From the NCBI RefSeq assembly GCF_001649575.2, contig NC_051438.1:10024227-10088226 (forward strand): DNA of 64,000 nucleotides, given 5' to 3'. The notes beneath the pieces were generated by a model that was given only the letters and a program-made list of their open reading frames with translations, did not search any database and had not been told where the DNA came from. Source of the stretch: Kryptolebias marmoratus (lineage: Eukaryota; Chordata; Actinopteri; Cyprinodontiformes; Rivulidae). Positions 37,410-50,274 of the stretch are shown piece by piece. A program made the translations under genes and the position numbers. The first letter of the stretch is position 1. Each line of letters begins with the position of its first letter.

Positions 37410-37891
37410 GTGGCCGCCTTTGCATACCAATATCAGAACAACACATTGGCTCTGAAAAAGAGTCCCGTTTGATGATCGGGATGTCAAACAGTGTCTGTGT
37501 GAAAAGGAAACATGAATCCAGCTGTTATTTGCTGCGAGGAACCATCTGTTTAAACCCGGGCCGTCTCCTCTCGTTGCTTTCTTGTGTACGGCAGATTTTT
37601 AGCCTCGAGCCATTTTTAAGCGGTTATTTCATAATGAAACAAGAAGTGCGCTCATTGAGCTAATCGATTCATAAGCAGCTGCTGCAACGAGATATTGTTC
37701 AAATGTTTATTGCATCAAGTCAGATGAGTTGTGTGAAGCCTAATCGCTGTGTTTGTACTTGTGTGTGTGCGTGTGTGTGTAATGAGCATGCGCTCTGGAT
37801 GTGAATGAGAGCAGTGAGGCGTGAGATGAGTGTGTGCTTGCTGGTATGGAACAAGTCCTTGCACTTTGTGCATGATTTTGTGACTGGACTT

Positions 37892-37892
37892 G

Positions 37893-37929
<37 letters not shown>
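37892..37929 (+). repeat. (TG)n(AG)n compound microsatellite
   Basis: About 12 TG units followed by about 6 AG units. Confidence 0.95.
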
Positions 37930-38548
37930 GAGATGCAGAGCAGGAGGGAGTGTTCACCAGCCTGAAATGGGTCCCTGCCCCTCATGAATATTCAGGCCAC
38001 CCCCCACCCCTCAGCGTTCCTCCTGATGTCCCACTGATGTCAGCTCGCGTGTGGGAAAAATGAGTTGCCCCAGTAACGGTACACTCTCAAAGCTGCGCTT
38101 ACCACTGTAAAAAACAAGGGTAATGTGTATTGTAGGTCATTCTTGAAATGCAAAGTGAGCTGATGTGAGGCCGGTAACAAAACCCAGATGAGTGAAATTG
38201 TCTTGATCTCATGTGGCAGTCTCAGAAGTAGGGCAGCACTTAGGTCACATGTTTAGGTCAGTCACCCTTCACTAAGGGATTCTCTAATGCATCCTGTCAA
38301 CTGCTGCGTAGCCCCGGCATCACGGGGGAGCAGGAAAAGCACCCGCTTCGTGGTGATGCGTCCCGGCTGCTCCGCTCCGCTGAAACGTCTCAGCTGTGAA
38401 TTTGTCGATATACGAGGAGTCTGTTCTGCTCTCCTCCGAGCTGGGTGACATTGAGGGATCCTTTCGCTGCGCCACTGACTGAGAGATGTTGTTATTCTGA
38501 CACTCACATTGTCAGAAAGATTTTCCAGGCCGACATGGTGGCACGCAT

Positions 38549-38571
38549 ACACACACACACACACACACACA
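38549..38571 (+). repeat. (CA)n microsatellite
   Basis: Pure CA tract of about 11 units. Confidence 0.95.
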
Positions 38572-40842
38572 GTCAGCATCCCTCAGCTCGGCCCCCACAG
38601 ATGTTGCTCTGTATTTAGGTCAGTTGGTTTGCAGATGGGTGGTCAGCAACGCTTCTATCCGCTTGGGTCTCCACACACTGACACAATAGGTCTGTGTCAG
38701 CGCTCGGCGGCCACCCTGCAGGGACCGGAAGTGCTACCCTGGGTAATCATATCGGACGGCGTTAACGTAAGGAAACCAAACAGCATTAGGGTCCAGTTAC
38801 TGTTATGACTTCAGCTGCCAGAATTAGACTGCACTGAGGCTCCAGAGTCCAGATAAGTGCTCCGGAGATGAGATTTAACAGTTGACTCTGCACTTGTATG
38901 TTCATCATAGTCCCCACTTCTAGCATGACTCATGCACAGACAACTTACACAACACTGACACTTAGTCACTGCATTACGGAGAAAATTAAAGCTGTCAGCG
39001 ACTTTTTAGGGTTACATTTCTTTTCATGTACTGTTCAGAACCACTTTTACGTGATGAAACTGAGGCAAAATTACATTTAAAAGATTGATTTTACACCTAC
39101 CACACCACAGTAAAATAAAATAACATATCACTTTAGAACAGTGAGGTCCGCCTAAACAAATTATTATCTGCCAAGGGGCCTGAATATGTATATTTAAATC
39201 GGTTTTTGTGACAGCCATGCAAGTGTTCTTCACTCCCAATGTTGTTTCTTCAGACCTGTGCCCTTCCTTGTTCTATCTGCGGAGAGAAACCGGGACCAGA
39301 CGTGGGAATGACCATAAATGCTAGCAAAGTGGTGCCACAGAAAATGAATTACCATAACTGAGGTAAAACGTGTGCAAGAAAAAAAAAATCAATTTTACTG
39401 AAATTTAGCAGCTGATAAGACTTCATTTCAGTCCAGAGCTGAAGCCCGGTCCACCATTTGGAAACCCTCACTTTATAATAAAGAGTTTCCTGTTCGAGCA
39501 ATCTCTTTTAACTGCCTTAACAATATATTTTTATGTTCTTTAAATGTAATTTTATAAATGACAACCAAATATTTTCACATTATTGCAATATATGTACTTA
39601 TGTTGCAACGATTTTAACGCTCCAGCATTGTTACCATGTTGTTATTAGGCAAATATTTAACTGTGATAACATTTTTTTAGTTTTGTTTTTGTAAAGCGAG
39701 TAAGTATTTGTACTGTAACAACGTGAAAACATTTTATTAAAGCATTAATATACATTGTCGAAACAACTTCTTCATATTACAACACGATATGTTTCTGTTT
39801 TATTTTTGCTTGGGTGGCAACGCTAAGCTTCCATATGGTTGTCATTGGGATCCAGATTATTTAGTTTTGACACGTTCTGTGTAATTAGAAACGTTTTCCG
39901 TTCGGTGGTGTGTTTTCAGTTTTGTTCTTGTGCGAACCAAACAAAACTTTTGTTGCTGTTTTTGTTGGAGCGTCTCAGCTCTTTAATAAAAAGCTCCAAA
40001 CAGTTCGAGGTTAGTTATTTTGATTTCCTTTAAGTTTTGTTAAAAAGGCTTGAATGAATTAAAAATATAAATTTTTTTAAAACTTGTTACATTTCCTTCC
40101 TTCGTTCCAAAAATAACATATTCTCAGGTTTTAGCTCAGTTCTTACTTACTGTTATCAAACTCAATAATACTTTTATATTATTAATATTATTTATAAAAC
40201 TTTGTGACTTTTTGGCACCTGTTTTTGTTTACAAATTCTTACTTTCTATTAAGTCAAATGGAGCATTCTCGGGCAATATTATCAATTCTTTCTGACGTTT
40301 GTTTAATTTTAATTCACTATTTTGGCTTTCGTAGGCGTCAGAGTTTCTTGCCCTTTACGTACCTGTCAGTCAGCAGAGCACAAAACAACTGAGCTTTAAG
40401 AAAAGCTGAAAATAAAGTTTCATAAACACCAGCAACACCTTGAGAGAAGAAGGGCCATTACATAAAAGTGTAAATGCGAGTCTGTATTTGCAGAGGTTAC
40501 TCTTTTAAAGCGTTAAACATGAAGGGCAGTTTGAGTGAAGGGGAGGAAATGAAAGAGACAGAAGGAACCAAAGCTTCGAGGCATAATACTGTAATTGGAA
40601 AATTGTGCAAATGCATTTTGGAGTCATGTTATATAAATGGCCGGCAGAGATACTGGCTGAGATTGGAGGCACGGGCCTAATTGAGAGCAGGAGATGGAGG
40701 AGAGGAGTGGTGATGCTAAGGGGGCAAATGAAGTGTGGATTTTAAATTGGGGGAAGGAAATGTGGATGGAAATGGGATGTTTTCAAAGGTGTGGGCGGGA
40801 GGGGAGGCGAGCTGTTTCTCTTTAAAGGAAAAAAGGGTTTTT

Positions 40843-40861
40843 AAAAAAAAAAAAAAAAAAA
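40843..40861 (+). repeat. A homopolymer (19 nt)
   Basis: Run of A following TTTAAAGGAAAAAAGGG; no retroposon body recognised upstream of it. Confidence 0.93.
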
Positions 40862-41124
40862 GGAAAGTGAAATAATTCCCATTTTCTTGCTCTCCACACC
40901 TGTGACCCAGCAGCTCCGGCTGTTTCTCCAGTGAGCATGTGTGCTTTTAGTCTTTTCTCTTTTTTTTGTTTCTGAACGTGTGCAAGTCTCTTTGGTTCTT
41001 GCCGTCTCTGTATGATTGATGAGTTGCGGTCAGACCTGGATCCCTGCCACGGCCCGGGCCTGATCAGGCATGTTCTGGTCATAACAATGCCATCAATATG
41101 TGCCTGACGGCTGCGTGCGAGTGA

Positions 41125-41159
41125 GTGTGTGTAGGTGTGTGTGTGTGTGTGTGTGTGTG
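41125..41159 (+). repeat. (TG)n microsatellite
   Basis: TG tract with one AG interruption. It gives rise to a spurious 153-codon minus-strand frame. Confidence 0.95.
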
Positions 41160-41439
41160 CTTGCAATGAAACATAAAATTGAAAAATACCATAACCCAGA
41201 GAAGCAGGACACTTTGGTGGAATTTCCGTTTCCTGCTCCTCTGATGGGATTAAAGCAGTGCTGTTTAAATATGGTTCCTCCACTGATTGGAAGGTGAATC
41301 ACATTAATTAGACCCTTCGTGAATGATCTACAGTGTGTCACCGTTTGACTGATGAGCGCTCTTCTTGTGGTTTTCCTTTGCTCCGTTTCTGTTTCTTTGG
41401 GCCATCTCAGGTTTCTCCGTCTGCAGCGCTGAGATTGAC

Positions 41440-41575
41440 CAAAAAAACCCTCTGCGTGATATTTGATGAGCGGCGCGTGATGAAAGGCATTAGCAGGCCT
41501 GCATTATTTATGAACGGCGAGGGATGCATTAACCCATTAAATATGCATATGTGCATTACATGAGAAAGAACATGT
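41440..41575. promoter_or_regulatory. Candidate conserved non-coding element with POU-like palindrome
   Basis: Dense homeodomain- and POU-like cores: GATGCATTAACCCATTAA then the 10-bp palindrome ATATGCATAT (41541-41550) and GTGCATTACATGAG. No repeat signature. Function is inference. Confidence 0.22.
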
Positions 41576-43679
41576 CTCATTGCATGTCATATCGATTCTG
41601 GTGTGAGTTACGAGTCTCCTGGATGGGGCCTTTTTTCTTTTGTTTTTTTACAAAAAACATTAGGAGATTGAACTCTAAATCACTTAAAAGCCATATTGAC
41701 AGGCTCTCCCCCTGGATGCCCGGTCACAGCTGAGAAGTTGCAGAGTGTAAACTTACTTGCTTCTGAAGATCAAGAGCGGCGTCTGCACATGCGGCAGATT
41801 TTGTGTGGGAGCCCAGAGTGTGAAATAACTTGAGGGGAAACTTGTGCCAGCGACCGCCGGCAAAAAAAAAAAAAGAAATCAAACCAGTGTTCTTAAATTC
41901 TTTCCCTCATCTGGTCAGCTATATCACTTTACCGCTCCAACTTTATTTTCCATTTGGGGCTTCGCAGGCTCGGCTGGCCTTGTCAAAACAGAAAACGGAG
42001 GCATGCAATCTGAGATAATGGACAACCTGTTGGTGGTCGTGTGAGGCAAACAACCATTAAAATGAACCGCCTCGGCACGGAAAACAAGAGTCTATCATTT
42101 ATGCCTCTTCGCTCTGAAGGACCTGCCTTCACATTTATGTGACTTTAATCACATCATGATCAGAACCTGGACAGATTTCGACAGAGGAAACGGAACATTT
42201 AAAATCTTGTTATTAATAAATATTGAACTCTAGTTGTAGATCCTCCCAATTAGGCAGAGTAAGAGATTCTAGCCTGATATGGTGAACTACAGTAAAAATA
42301 CATATGATTTCACATCCACACAAATAAAATTTTAGTATTTTGCAATGTGATTGCTTTCAGTATAAACAGAAGTGAACTCAACATTTTTTGTTTAGTTATT
42401 TTAACTTAAATTAACAAACAAAACGAGAGATACAAGTGAAAGTGTTGATTGGCACATTTTGAAATTATTGTCAGACAATGATTTTAAATCTATTTGTCAG
42501 CGGCTACTTGTTCTGAGGATTAAGGTTGAAACTTTCATTTACTTTCAAGCTTTACGGTTAAAATTATAATCAGTAACAGCTGAAACACCAGAGAGCCAAC
42601 AGGTGGTTTAAAAACACATTTACACAAAGTTAAAAGGCATAAACAAAAATATACAATAAACACTAGCTAAATATAGTTATAGTGCTGAAGCAGATGTGCC
42701 TTTTGTGCAGAAAGTAGTTTTTTTCTGCTGTTCTGCTCTTTATAAAAGGAGCTTGTTCATTATTAGCCTCACAGTTATCCTGGTTTATTCAGGGTTCCTC
42801 GTTTCCATTTAGAAATTCCATCGTTTTCCAGACTTTAAACTTTGAGATTTCTCGGCTGATTTATTTTTTTTTATTTTGATGTCAAATCGTCTGTAAATTT
42901 CCAAATGTTTATATTGTGCTCCAACTGTCTTACAACCAGAAGTTAAGTCTGACTCAGCACAAAATATTGATTGTTTTTACAGTAAAACAGTAAAAGCTTC
43001 GTCTGTTTTAGGGCTGGGTGACTTCATGACTGAAGAGTTGTGTACTGGATATGTAACATGCAATAAATCTTTAGGTTTACAACCATTTACTATTTTGTCC
43101 GAAGACATATAAAGGGTCATAATTGAAACATAAGACATATTCCTTAATTAATTTAAAAGTGGGAAGTGGTTTCTTGTTTTTAATATTGCATTCATTTTCA
43201 TTTATATTATGGTAAAAATATTAAAAGATTTCTTTCATCTAAAAAAAAACCCTGTAATAATTAAACTTGCTTTACAAAAATGTACAAATATATTTTAGTT
43301 AAATAAAGTTTAGATGCAAGTTCTTTCAACTAGCTTTTAATCATTAAATACCACTTCTTTTAAAAGTTACAAACTACATAGGAAGCAAAAATATAAGATT
43401 ATCACACAGTTTGGTAACTTCTAATATGTAAAAATCTCTCAGCATTTAGTTGAATTAGTGTCTATGGTTAATAAATAGTTTTAGTCAGTTTTTTATTGTT
43501 TTTAATATTCCTCATACTTTTATAAAAGATCAAATGTGAGTAGGCTTTCTTCTATACTAAAAATATCACTTTCTCATTGGTTTTTCAATGACTCTTTGAA
43601 AGATAAACTTACTATGACTGCAAAAATATGTATTTCTTTCTCTTAAAACACTGCTAAGTTTTGTATCACATTTGAACAA

Positions 43680-44940
43680 GTATTATTTGTAGACATTTTC
43701 ATAGAAAGATGGGTGACGCCTCTCCGGTAGACGAGCCATGACCGCCTAAGTTTTTGCTACTGAAAACTGTACCTGGAAGTTGTTGTTTTATAAGCGGGGG
43801 AAAGTTTAGAAGAATCCCCCCCGTCTTTAAGGCATCGTACGGCTGACTGACGGCTCCCAGGAACAGGTGTTAGACGCTGCGTTGACCGGAGAAAACCCCA
43901 CACTGTCTCTGAAATCTCATTTAAAAAAGAATTCAAACCACTGCAACAGTATGAAAAAGAAAAAGGTTCGGGGTTTTGTCACTGTGACCTTTTTAAAACC
44001 TTGATATACTTTAAAAATCAGCTGATGTGAAAATGATGTTAGCTAGTTAATTAGCCGGGTTATTATCCTCACAGCTCCCTTGGTTATTTTCTTGTAGCTT
44101 GTTGCAAATGTTCATTTAAAAAAATGTATTAAAAGAAAGACGGGCAATGCTTCTCCGGTAGACAACCATGAGCACTCATCCAGTGGAAAGTTTTCAAACC
44201 GAGGACGTTTTTGCTTTATTATTTTTTACGAGGGTAAATGTTTAGAAGAATCCTCGTGTTTCAGCTGACTGACGGCTCTCAGCAACATGTGGGGACGAGG
44301 GAGCGCTTCTCTGGGCCGCTTTAAAACCTCACACCGTCTCTGGAATCTTATTAAAAGGAAATGAAACTTGCGGGAATTGTGTGGCAATAATATTTCTTTT
44401 TTTAGTTTCGACACTGCGCCTTTTTTTTTTTCTTTAAATCGTGGCGTACCCAGAAACAGGCCCGCGGAGCCGATGCGAGCCAGTTAATTGTCAAAGTTAT
44501 TGTCCTCGCAGAGCCTGCAGCTCCCCTGGTTCGTGTTACTGCTAGACGCCGTAACTCTCGTAGCTTGTCGCAATTATTTATTTAAAACCCGGATTCGCTT
44601 TTAAAGTAGGATTAGTGTTCGTGTTTTTGCTACAAGGAATATTTTGAAACTGTGTATTTTTTCGATTTTTTTTTTAAAAGAAGGGGAAGGTTTTAGAAGA
44701 ATCCTTGTGTTTCAGCCGTATTCTGACAGACTGACAGATCTGAGCAGCAGGTCAAGGTACGGGGGGGAACTGGAGAAACCCCACACTGTCTCTGGGAGCT
44801 CATTAAAAGGACTTTGATCTGGAGGAGCAACATGACCAAAAAAAAGAAAAGAAAACAAAAAAAAAATGTAGTTTTGACACTTGTGACTCTTTAGAACCGG
44901 GCCTGAAAGCGGCAGCCAGCCCATGTCTGTTTCCAGTGCT
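43680..44940. repeat. Three-copy diverged tandem array, unit about 440 bp
   Basis: Marker motifs recur in order. GTTTAGAAGAATCC or TTTTAGAAGAATCC occurs at about 43804, 44240 and 44690. A CACACTGTCTCTG or CACACCGTCTCTG block occurs at about 43897, 44328 and 44781. CTCCGGTAGAC is in units 1 and 2. GACTGACGGCTC or GACTGACAGATC precedes the latter block in each. Units are roughly 43680-44100, 44101-44568 and 44569-44940. There is no coding potential in any frame. I have not seen this unit elsewhere in the window and do not recognise it. Confidence 0.75.
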
Positions 44941-46325
44941 TCAAAAGGGACTCTGTGAATATCTCCAGCAATTCAAACCTTTTCCATTTTACAACCTGTT
45001 AAAAAAAACGCACACACACACACACACACACACACAGGGATGGAAAAGGCTTCTCTTCTCAATTAGTATTCATGCTCATGGGTAAAAATGTTAAATTGCT
45101 CCCAAGTCACCACAAACTGCTGGCAGCTGTTGCTTTCCCAGGTGACTTGTTTCAGCCACGAAGACGTGATAGAGCCGTCGTGTTGTGAAAAACGAAAATA
45201 AAACAACAACTGTGTGTGGTGCTAATAATACGGTACATGGCAGTTCTTGGCAGTAAATTGAATAATAATGGGGGGTGGGGATTTTTAAAAAGTATCTAAA
45301 GGAGGCCTTTTTCAAAAGAAAATGAAGAGTTATAGCCTGGCAAGCTTGTACGAAAACACAGTCAGGGGTGTACGCAGGAAATAAAAAAAAACAAAGCCGT
45401 CACACACAGTAGCTGAACGGCAGCGGGGGGGTTTAATAAATCCACAGTAATGTGGATCTGTGGGGGCGTCTCGGGACCAAGCCAGGAATCCAAATGAACG
45501 TATACCTGCCCTGGGGCACAGACGGAAACGACGAGGGGGGGCGGACAGAAGAGGGGGGTTAGTGAAGCCACAGGCACATAATGTCTCTTATTGCCCTGCC
45601 TTATTTTCTCTGCTGCCATCAGCCTCTTCTCTCGCCCACTCTGTCTCTCCTCACATCATCATCAGCATGAAAGCCGTGCCCACAAACACTGATGTGTTTG
45701 TCAGAGGAAAATGCCCAGTCACTTTAATAGCATTTCATGCCATCTCTGCTTTCACCGAGGACTTGGCGTTTGCTCCCGAGTCGCACAAACGCAGACTGTA
45801 ATTTCAGACAAAACGCGGTGGAAACGCAGAGTGCAGCCAATCGGATTTAATCATGTATGAAGAAATGTAATTTTGGAGGACACCAGGGCAGAGCCGGTTG
45901 ATACGGCTATTAGTTACTAAGTGAAAAGGCGTGTCCGCATTCCCCAAACATGAATTTATGGAGCCTGTTTGTGATTTCAATCTGACTAATGTATCAGAAC
46001 AAACCCATCTGTGCAGCACTGACCCCTGAGGTGAGCGGCTGGGGGTGAGGGTGCCGAGGGGAGTGAGTGTGAGCGTGGGCGTCCAATTTGAGCTCCCGAC
46101 ATGTACTTGGGCAGCCAGCGAGAGACAAGCACGGGAAGAAGAAAGTCCACCCTCGTTTAATTCGGTTGTACGTATCAGGACATAATAAAAACAAAGATCT
46201 GCTCTTTACCAGTTTTTTTTTTTTAAATATTTCAGATCTAGCCAGATCTCATTATCTATTCAACAAAAATCTTGCCTGGGATTTTTTCGTTTTCTGAGGC
46301 GAAGCTCTGACAGGGTTTTTTTTAA
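44941..46325. other. No gene seen
   Basis: A CA tract at 45011. Opposing frames at 45362-45619 (-) and 45460-45801 (+) show no known domain. Confidence 0.45.
45011..45036 (+). repeat. (CA)n microsatellite
   Basis: Pure CA tract of 13 units, shortly after the 43.7-44.9 kb array. Confidence 0.95.
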
Positions 46326-46797
46326 TTTTCTCTGAGCATTGCACGGTCTGACCTTGGGGTGAGTTTGCTTGGATGGTCACTTCTGGAAAGATTAGCAGCT
46401 TGTGAATCAGCTTTCCCACTAAAGAATAATGGACTCCAAATTGTTTAGAAATGACCTTTAACCCTTTCCAGATTGACGAGCGGCAACAGTTCCTTCTCTC
46501 AGCTTATTGCTGATGTCGTTCCACCCTGGCATCGTGGTAACACACACCTGTGCGCTCCAGACTGGCAAACTGCACGAACAGCTTTTCCTATTTGGCTTTT
46601 GTTTAATAAATAATGATACTGTGTATTGTATCGTGCATTTTTGTACACTTTCAGCTAGATTCGATTAATTTTACAATCTGGTAAAGAATGGGTCTTTTAT
46701 TTATTTGTTTATTTTTATGTCCTGATGCGTAAAACTCTCAAATTGACAAAGGGTGGTGCAGTGACTTTCCTTTCCCCATGACCGTAAATGAAATGAA
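46326..46797 (-). mobile_element. Truncated copy of the same Tc1-like element
   Basis: Carries the N-terminal half of the transposase region and one end in the same orientation as the 35.5-36.7 kb relic. Shared plus-strand blocks include CAAATTGTTTAGAAATGACC versus CAAATAGTTTGGAAATGACC, a TTGCTGATGTC block, and the GTAACACACAC block. The C-terminal half and the other terminal repeat are missing. The frame is broken. It sits just beyond the best distal polyadenylation signal of efnb1. Confidence 0.75.
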
Positions 46798-46887
46798 GCT
46801 ACATCAATAAACCCCGAAGCATGTAAAAAAACAGCAAAGGAGAAAAAGAAAAAAAACATCACATCAGACCAAGTTCCATGGGAAAAA

Positions 46888-46893
46888 TTTTAT
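46888..46893 (-). terminator. Candidate distal polyadenylation signal for efnb1
   Basis: AATAAA on the minus strand. It is followed about 17-40 nt later by GU-rich then U-rich sequence (TTGGTCTGATGTGATG then a T8 run), the arrangement expected downstream of a cleavage site. It would imply a 3' UTR of about 3.6 kb. Transcript data are not available here. Confidence 0.3.
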
Positions 46894-48441
46894 TTATCAA
46901 TATGCTGTAGTTTCCAAACTGGTGGAACGTTGTTTCCATTGTAGCTGGTGCCAACAGGTTATGCTGAGAAGCGGCAAATAAGAGAATGGCAGCAAAAAAA
47001 AAAAAAAATTACAAAAACAAACTTGACAGTTGTGTAATTCAAACAAAGGGAAATAAATTCAAGAGGTTCTTGCTTTCACATGCACGTTGAAAAAAAAATA
47101 CTGTGGCTTCGAACAAGAGCAGAAATCAACCTACGGTTAGGCTCGTACTATGGGGGACCGACATCCTTGTGCTAAATTAGGAAAAAGGAGGGACGACAAA
47201 AGAGAGGGGTGGAGGGAGAGACGGAGAAGAGAGAGCATCTTTAAAACAAAAGACCGCCTGGGAGATAATGAGTGGTGTAAACCGGATGATTTATTAGCGG
47301 TCACACTCTCATCCATGGCCTCTTTTTTTTTTTCCTCTCCTTTTTCTTTTGCTTCTCCTCCTCTTTCTCTACGCCTCTCCCCATCTGGCTCCACGGATTT
47401 ATTAAAAGTGAGATAAAGATTGGTGTATCTGGACCGAAACTCGGGGAGCATAAAACAGTCTTCATATGAGAGTTAAGTGCTGTCTCCAACAGTTTCAGTG
47501 ACCTGTCCGTTTCAAAGCCACTTGGTGACAAAGCTTCAGTCCTTAACTTTTTCTGAGCAACTAAATTTCCCGTTGAATGGAAATGTAAAAAAAAAACCAA
47601 ACAAACAAAAAAAAAAAACCATTAAAATAAACCTCTGAATCCTAGTTTTAAGTTGTTCTCAAAAACACGTGTAGTAACAAAGACAATACTGGACGCTGCA
47701 GAAAAAACAGCTCGTGTGACTGTTGCAATATTCTGTTTAAATCTAAAGGAAGAAAAAAAAAAAAAAAATTAAAACATGTTGCAGAGACAAAAAAAAAAAA
47801 AAGCAAGGATTCATACAAAACACACGTTTTAAAAAGACGGCTATTTACAAACATCCTCCATTACAAAAAATCTAATCTTAAACTTTTTCTTATGAGCAGT
47901 GTTCAGGTGAAATTACATCTTAAAATTGGGCTCTATCCATATATTTACATTTCTCTGCTTCCTCCTGCTTTAATTTTGTCCTACCCCTACCCCACCCTCC
48001 CACTCCCCCAAATTTTGAACAACATTAAGTGGTCACGAGGATGAATGAAAATGAGATATGGTTCGTGGTAATTTGGTAATGACTCCCTAAGCTGGTGTAG
48101 CTGAATGGATGCGCGGCGATCCGGAACAAAAATATATGCTCTAGATGGGTTTCGCAGAGGGCCGCTGAGGGCTGCACGCCGAGTTAAAACACAGCGCCAC
48201 AAAAAAACACAAGCAGCTGTTTAGGTTGTTAACTCCGAGGTTAACGACACACGAGAGTCCTCCCCGAGTCTTCAAGCTGGGCTGCCTTTTAACTCAGCGG
48301 TGCCTGTCCGAGGATGATATTAGTGCTGTTTGTGGCAGCGGATGATAGGTGCCTCTGCCGGTGAATAAACATTAACAGCCAGTCTGACCGTTTGACAGGA
48401 GATAAACCTGGACCCGTCAGTCTCGGTGTGTCTGTGCGCAC

Positions 48442-48461
48442 GTGTGTGTGTGTGTGTGTGA
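48442..48461 (+). repeat. (TG)n microsatellite in the putative 3' UTR
   Basis: Ten TG units; CA on the efnb1 strand. Confidence 0.93.
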
Positions 48462-49108
48462 GCATGTGTGTCCAAACGACAGCTCGTGCTGAAGTATGAC
48501 TGTCCCTCCATCTCCTCTCACACATCATTAGCCAGGGCTGCAGAGCACCCAGTCAGTCCCTGAAACAAGCCTGCACATGGAGAGAAGCTGCAAATATAAG
48601 CACTCAGACCCATAAGCGTCTATGTGTTCACACAAAAACGTCCGCTGCACCCCCCCGCCCCTCGCCTCGCCTCGTCCGCACACACATGCATCCAGCTGCA
48701 GTAAATCCCTCCTCGGAGCTGTTGCCCTGGGCTGTGTGATAGCCCGGCTGCAGTGTCCTCGCTCGCCGAACACCTTGACTGTGGAATATTCTGCACAGCA
48801 TTTTTATTCACAGCACAGCTGCTGAGAGGATGGGAAAAAAAATAAAAAAATAAAAAATGAACCGCCTCTCACACCCCCGCCTCACCTATCGGCCCACCAT
48901 CCCCTCTCCTCTCAGGTTAAAGCCCAGTCACAGGAACATTTTCTCCTTTATTTACCCCCACGACTTCCTTCCAGCTAGTAAGTGTGGGCACGAAGATGGC
49001 ACATAGATTAGTCACACGCTGGCAACGCCAACGACTGTGCACTCCACTGACTCATCTGCAGATGGCAGCCAGTTGGCATCTGACAACACCGTCCTGTAAT
49101 AGCCAACT

Positions 49109-49114
49109 TTTATT
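49109..49114 (-). terminator. Candidate proximal polyadenylation signal for efnb1
   Basis: AATAAA on the minus strand about 1.4 kb past the stop codon, with a moderate GU-containing stretch downstream (GACGGTGTTGTCAG). The resulting 3' UTR length would be near what I recall for mammalian ephrin-B1, but other hexamers compete with it. Confidence 0.25.
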
Positions 49115-49896
49115 TAGGGCATCCTACCTGTGTAGTCCAGCCAATCGGTGCGAGCCGTCCAACCGACGCTCACCTCGAGCGCCGGGAAGAATGTTTGAGG
49201 CCTAAACTGTGGCACCAGAAGACAAAGCGAACAAATATCGACCTGCCTTCTGTCTGACACTCTGAAAGACGATCCAACAGTAAGACCTTCAATCGGTGCC
49301 AACTAGAGCGGTGAGAAGGTTTTGTTAGATCTTGTCTGTTTATCACCACATCAGTCTGTCTGTCTGTCTTTCTTTTTTTTAATGTTTAAAGCTTAGGATA
49401 CAGTATCATAGTGTTCTACCGCAAAGCCAATAAAACCTCCCCCCCACACACACACACACAAAACTGGTCTGGACATGTCCAAACACATACGGAGGACACA
49501 CCCTGAACTACACAGAAGCAGGTCATAAATACCAGAGTAATGGTGAAGTTCGTATCGGAGCACCGGAGAGCACACACACACACACACCTCGACATCCAGA
49601 GTCCAGGTCAAAGTCAATCCTAAAGTAAATAAATGAGAGTAATATGGATGACGTGAGTGGTGAGACGATGATAATCGCTTTAGCTCTATACATTGTGCAC
49701 TTGTAGGAAAAGTCTAACAAAATACAACTGCTTTGTGAACTGAATCAGGGTTCAAGGAAATCCTCCATCAAAAATAGTAAGTAAGGCAAACATCAGAGGT
49801 GCGAAGGGAGAGGAACACGTCGTTTCACACACTGTGTAAGATACCTGAGCTATCTGGAGAGTTTCCTGGCCCAGCGTGGGACCCCCGCCCCCGCCC

Positions 49897-50274
49897 NNNN
49901 NNNNNNNNNNNNNNNNNNNNNNNNNNNNNNNNNNNNNNNNNNNNNNNNNNNNNNNNNNNNNNNNNNNNNNNNNNNNNNNNNNNNNNNNNNNNNNNNNNNN
50001 NNNNNNNNNNNNNNNNNNNNNNNNNNNNNNNNNNNNNNNNNNNNNNNNNNNNNNNNNNNNNNNNNNNNNNNNNNNNNNNNNNNNNNNNNNNNNNNNNNNN
50101 NNNNNNNNNNNNNNNNNNNNNNNNNNNNNNNNNNNNNNNNNNNNNNNNNNNNNNNNNNNNNNNNNNNNNNNNNNNNNNNNNNNNNNNNNNNNNNNNNNNN
50201 NNNNNNNNNNNNNNNNNNNNNNNNNNNNNNNNNNNNNNNNNNNNNNNNNNNNNNNNNNNNNNNNNNNNNNNNNN
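49897..50274. other. Assembly gap (378 N) in the efnb1 3' UTR region
   Basis: A run of N flanked on the left by a C-rich tract (CCCCCGCCCCCGCCC) and on the right by G-runs on the same strand. Frames crossing it are artifacts. The missing sequence is probably GC-rich simple repeat. Confidence 0.98.

Larger units (their letters stand above)
36717..43679. other. Gene-free flank, partly AT-rich
   Basis: No gene recognised. It holds microsatellites at 37357, 37892, 38549 and 41125, an A run at 40843, and the candidate element at 41440-41575. The stretches 39480-40440 and 42180-43680 are notably AT-rich. Confidence 0.45.

Noticed and set aside
40822..41283. 153-codon minus frame, among the longest outside efnb1
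   Set aside because: Low complexity: it reads through the CA microsatellite (Thr-His run) and the A homopolymer (Phe run), with no domain.
1..46869. A second protein-coding gene, for example a homolog of human EFNB1 neighbours such as PJA1
   Set aside because: No ring-finger or other recognisable domain was found in any frame; the region appears to be intergenic and repeat-derived.
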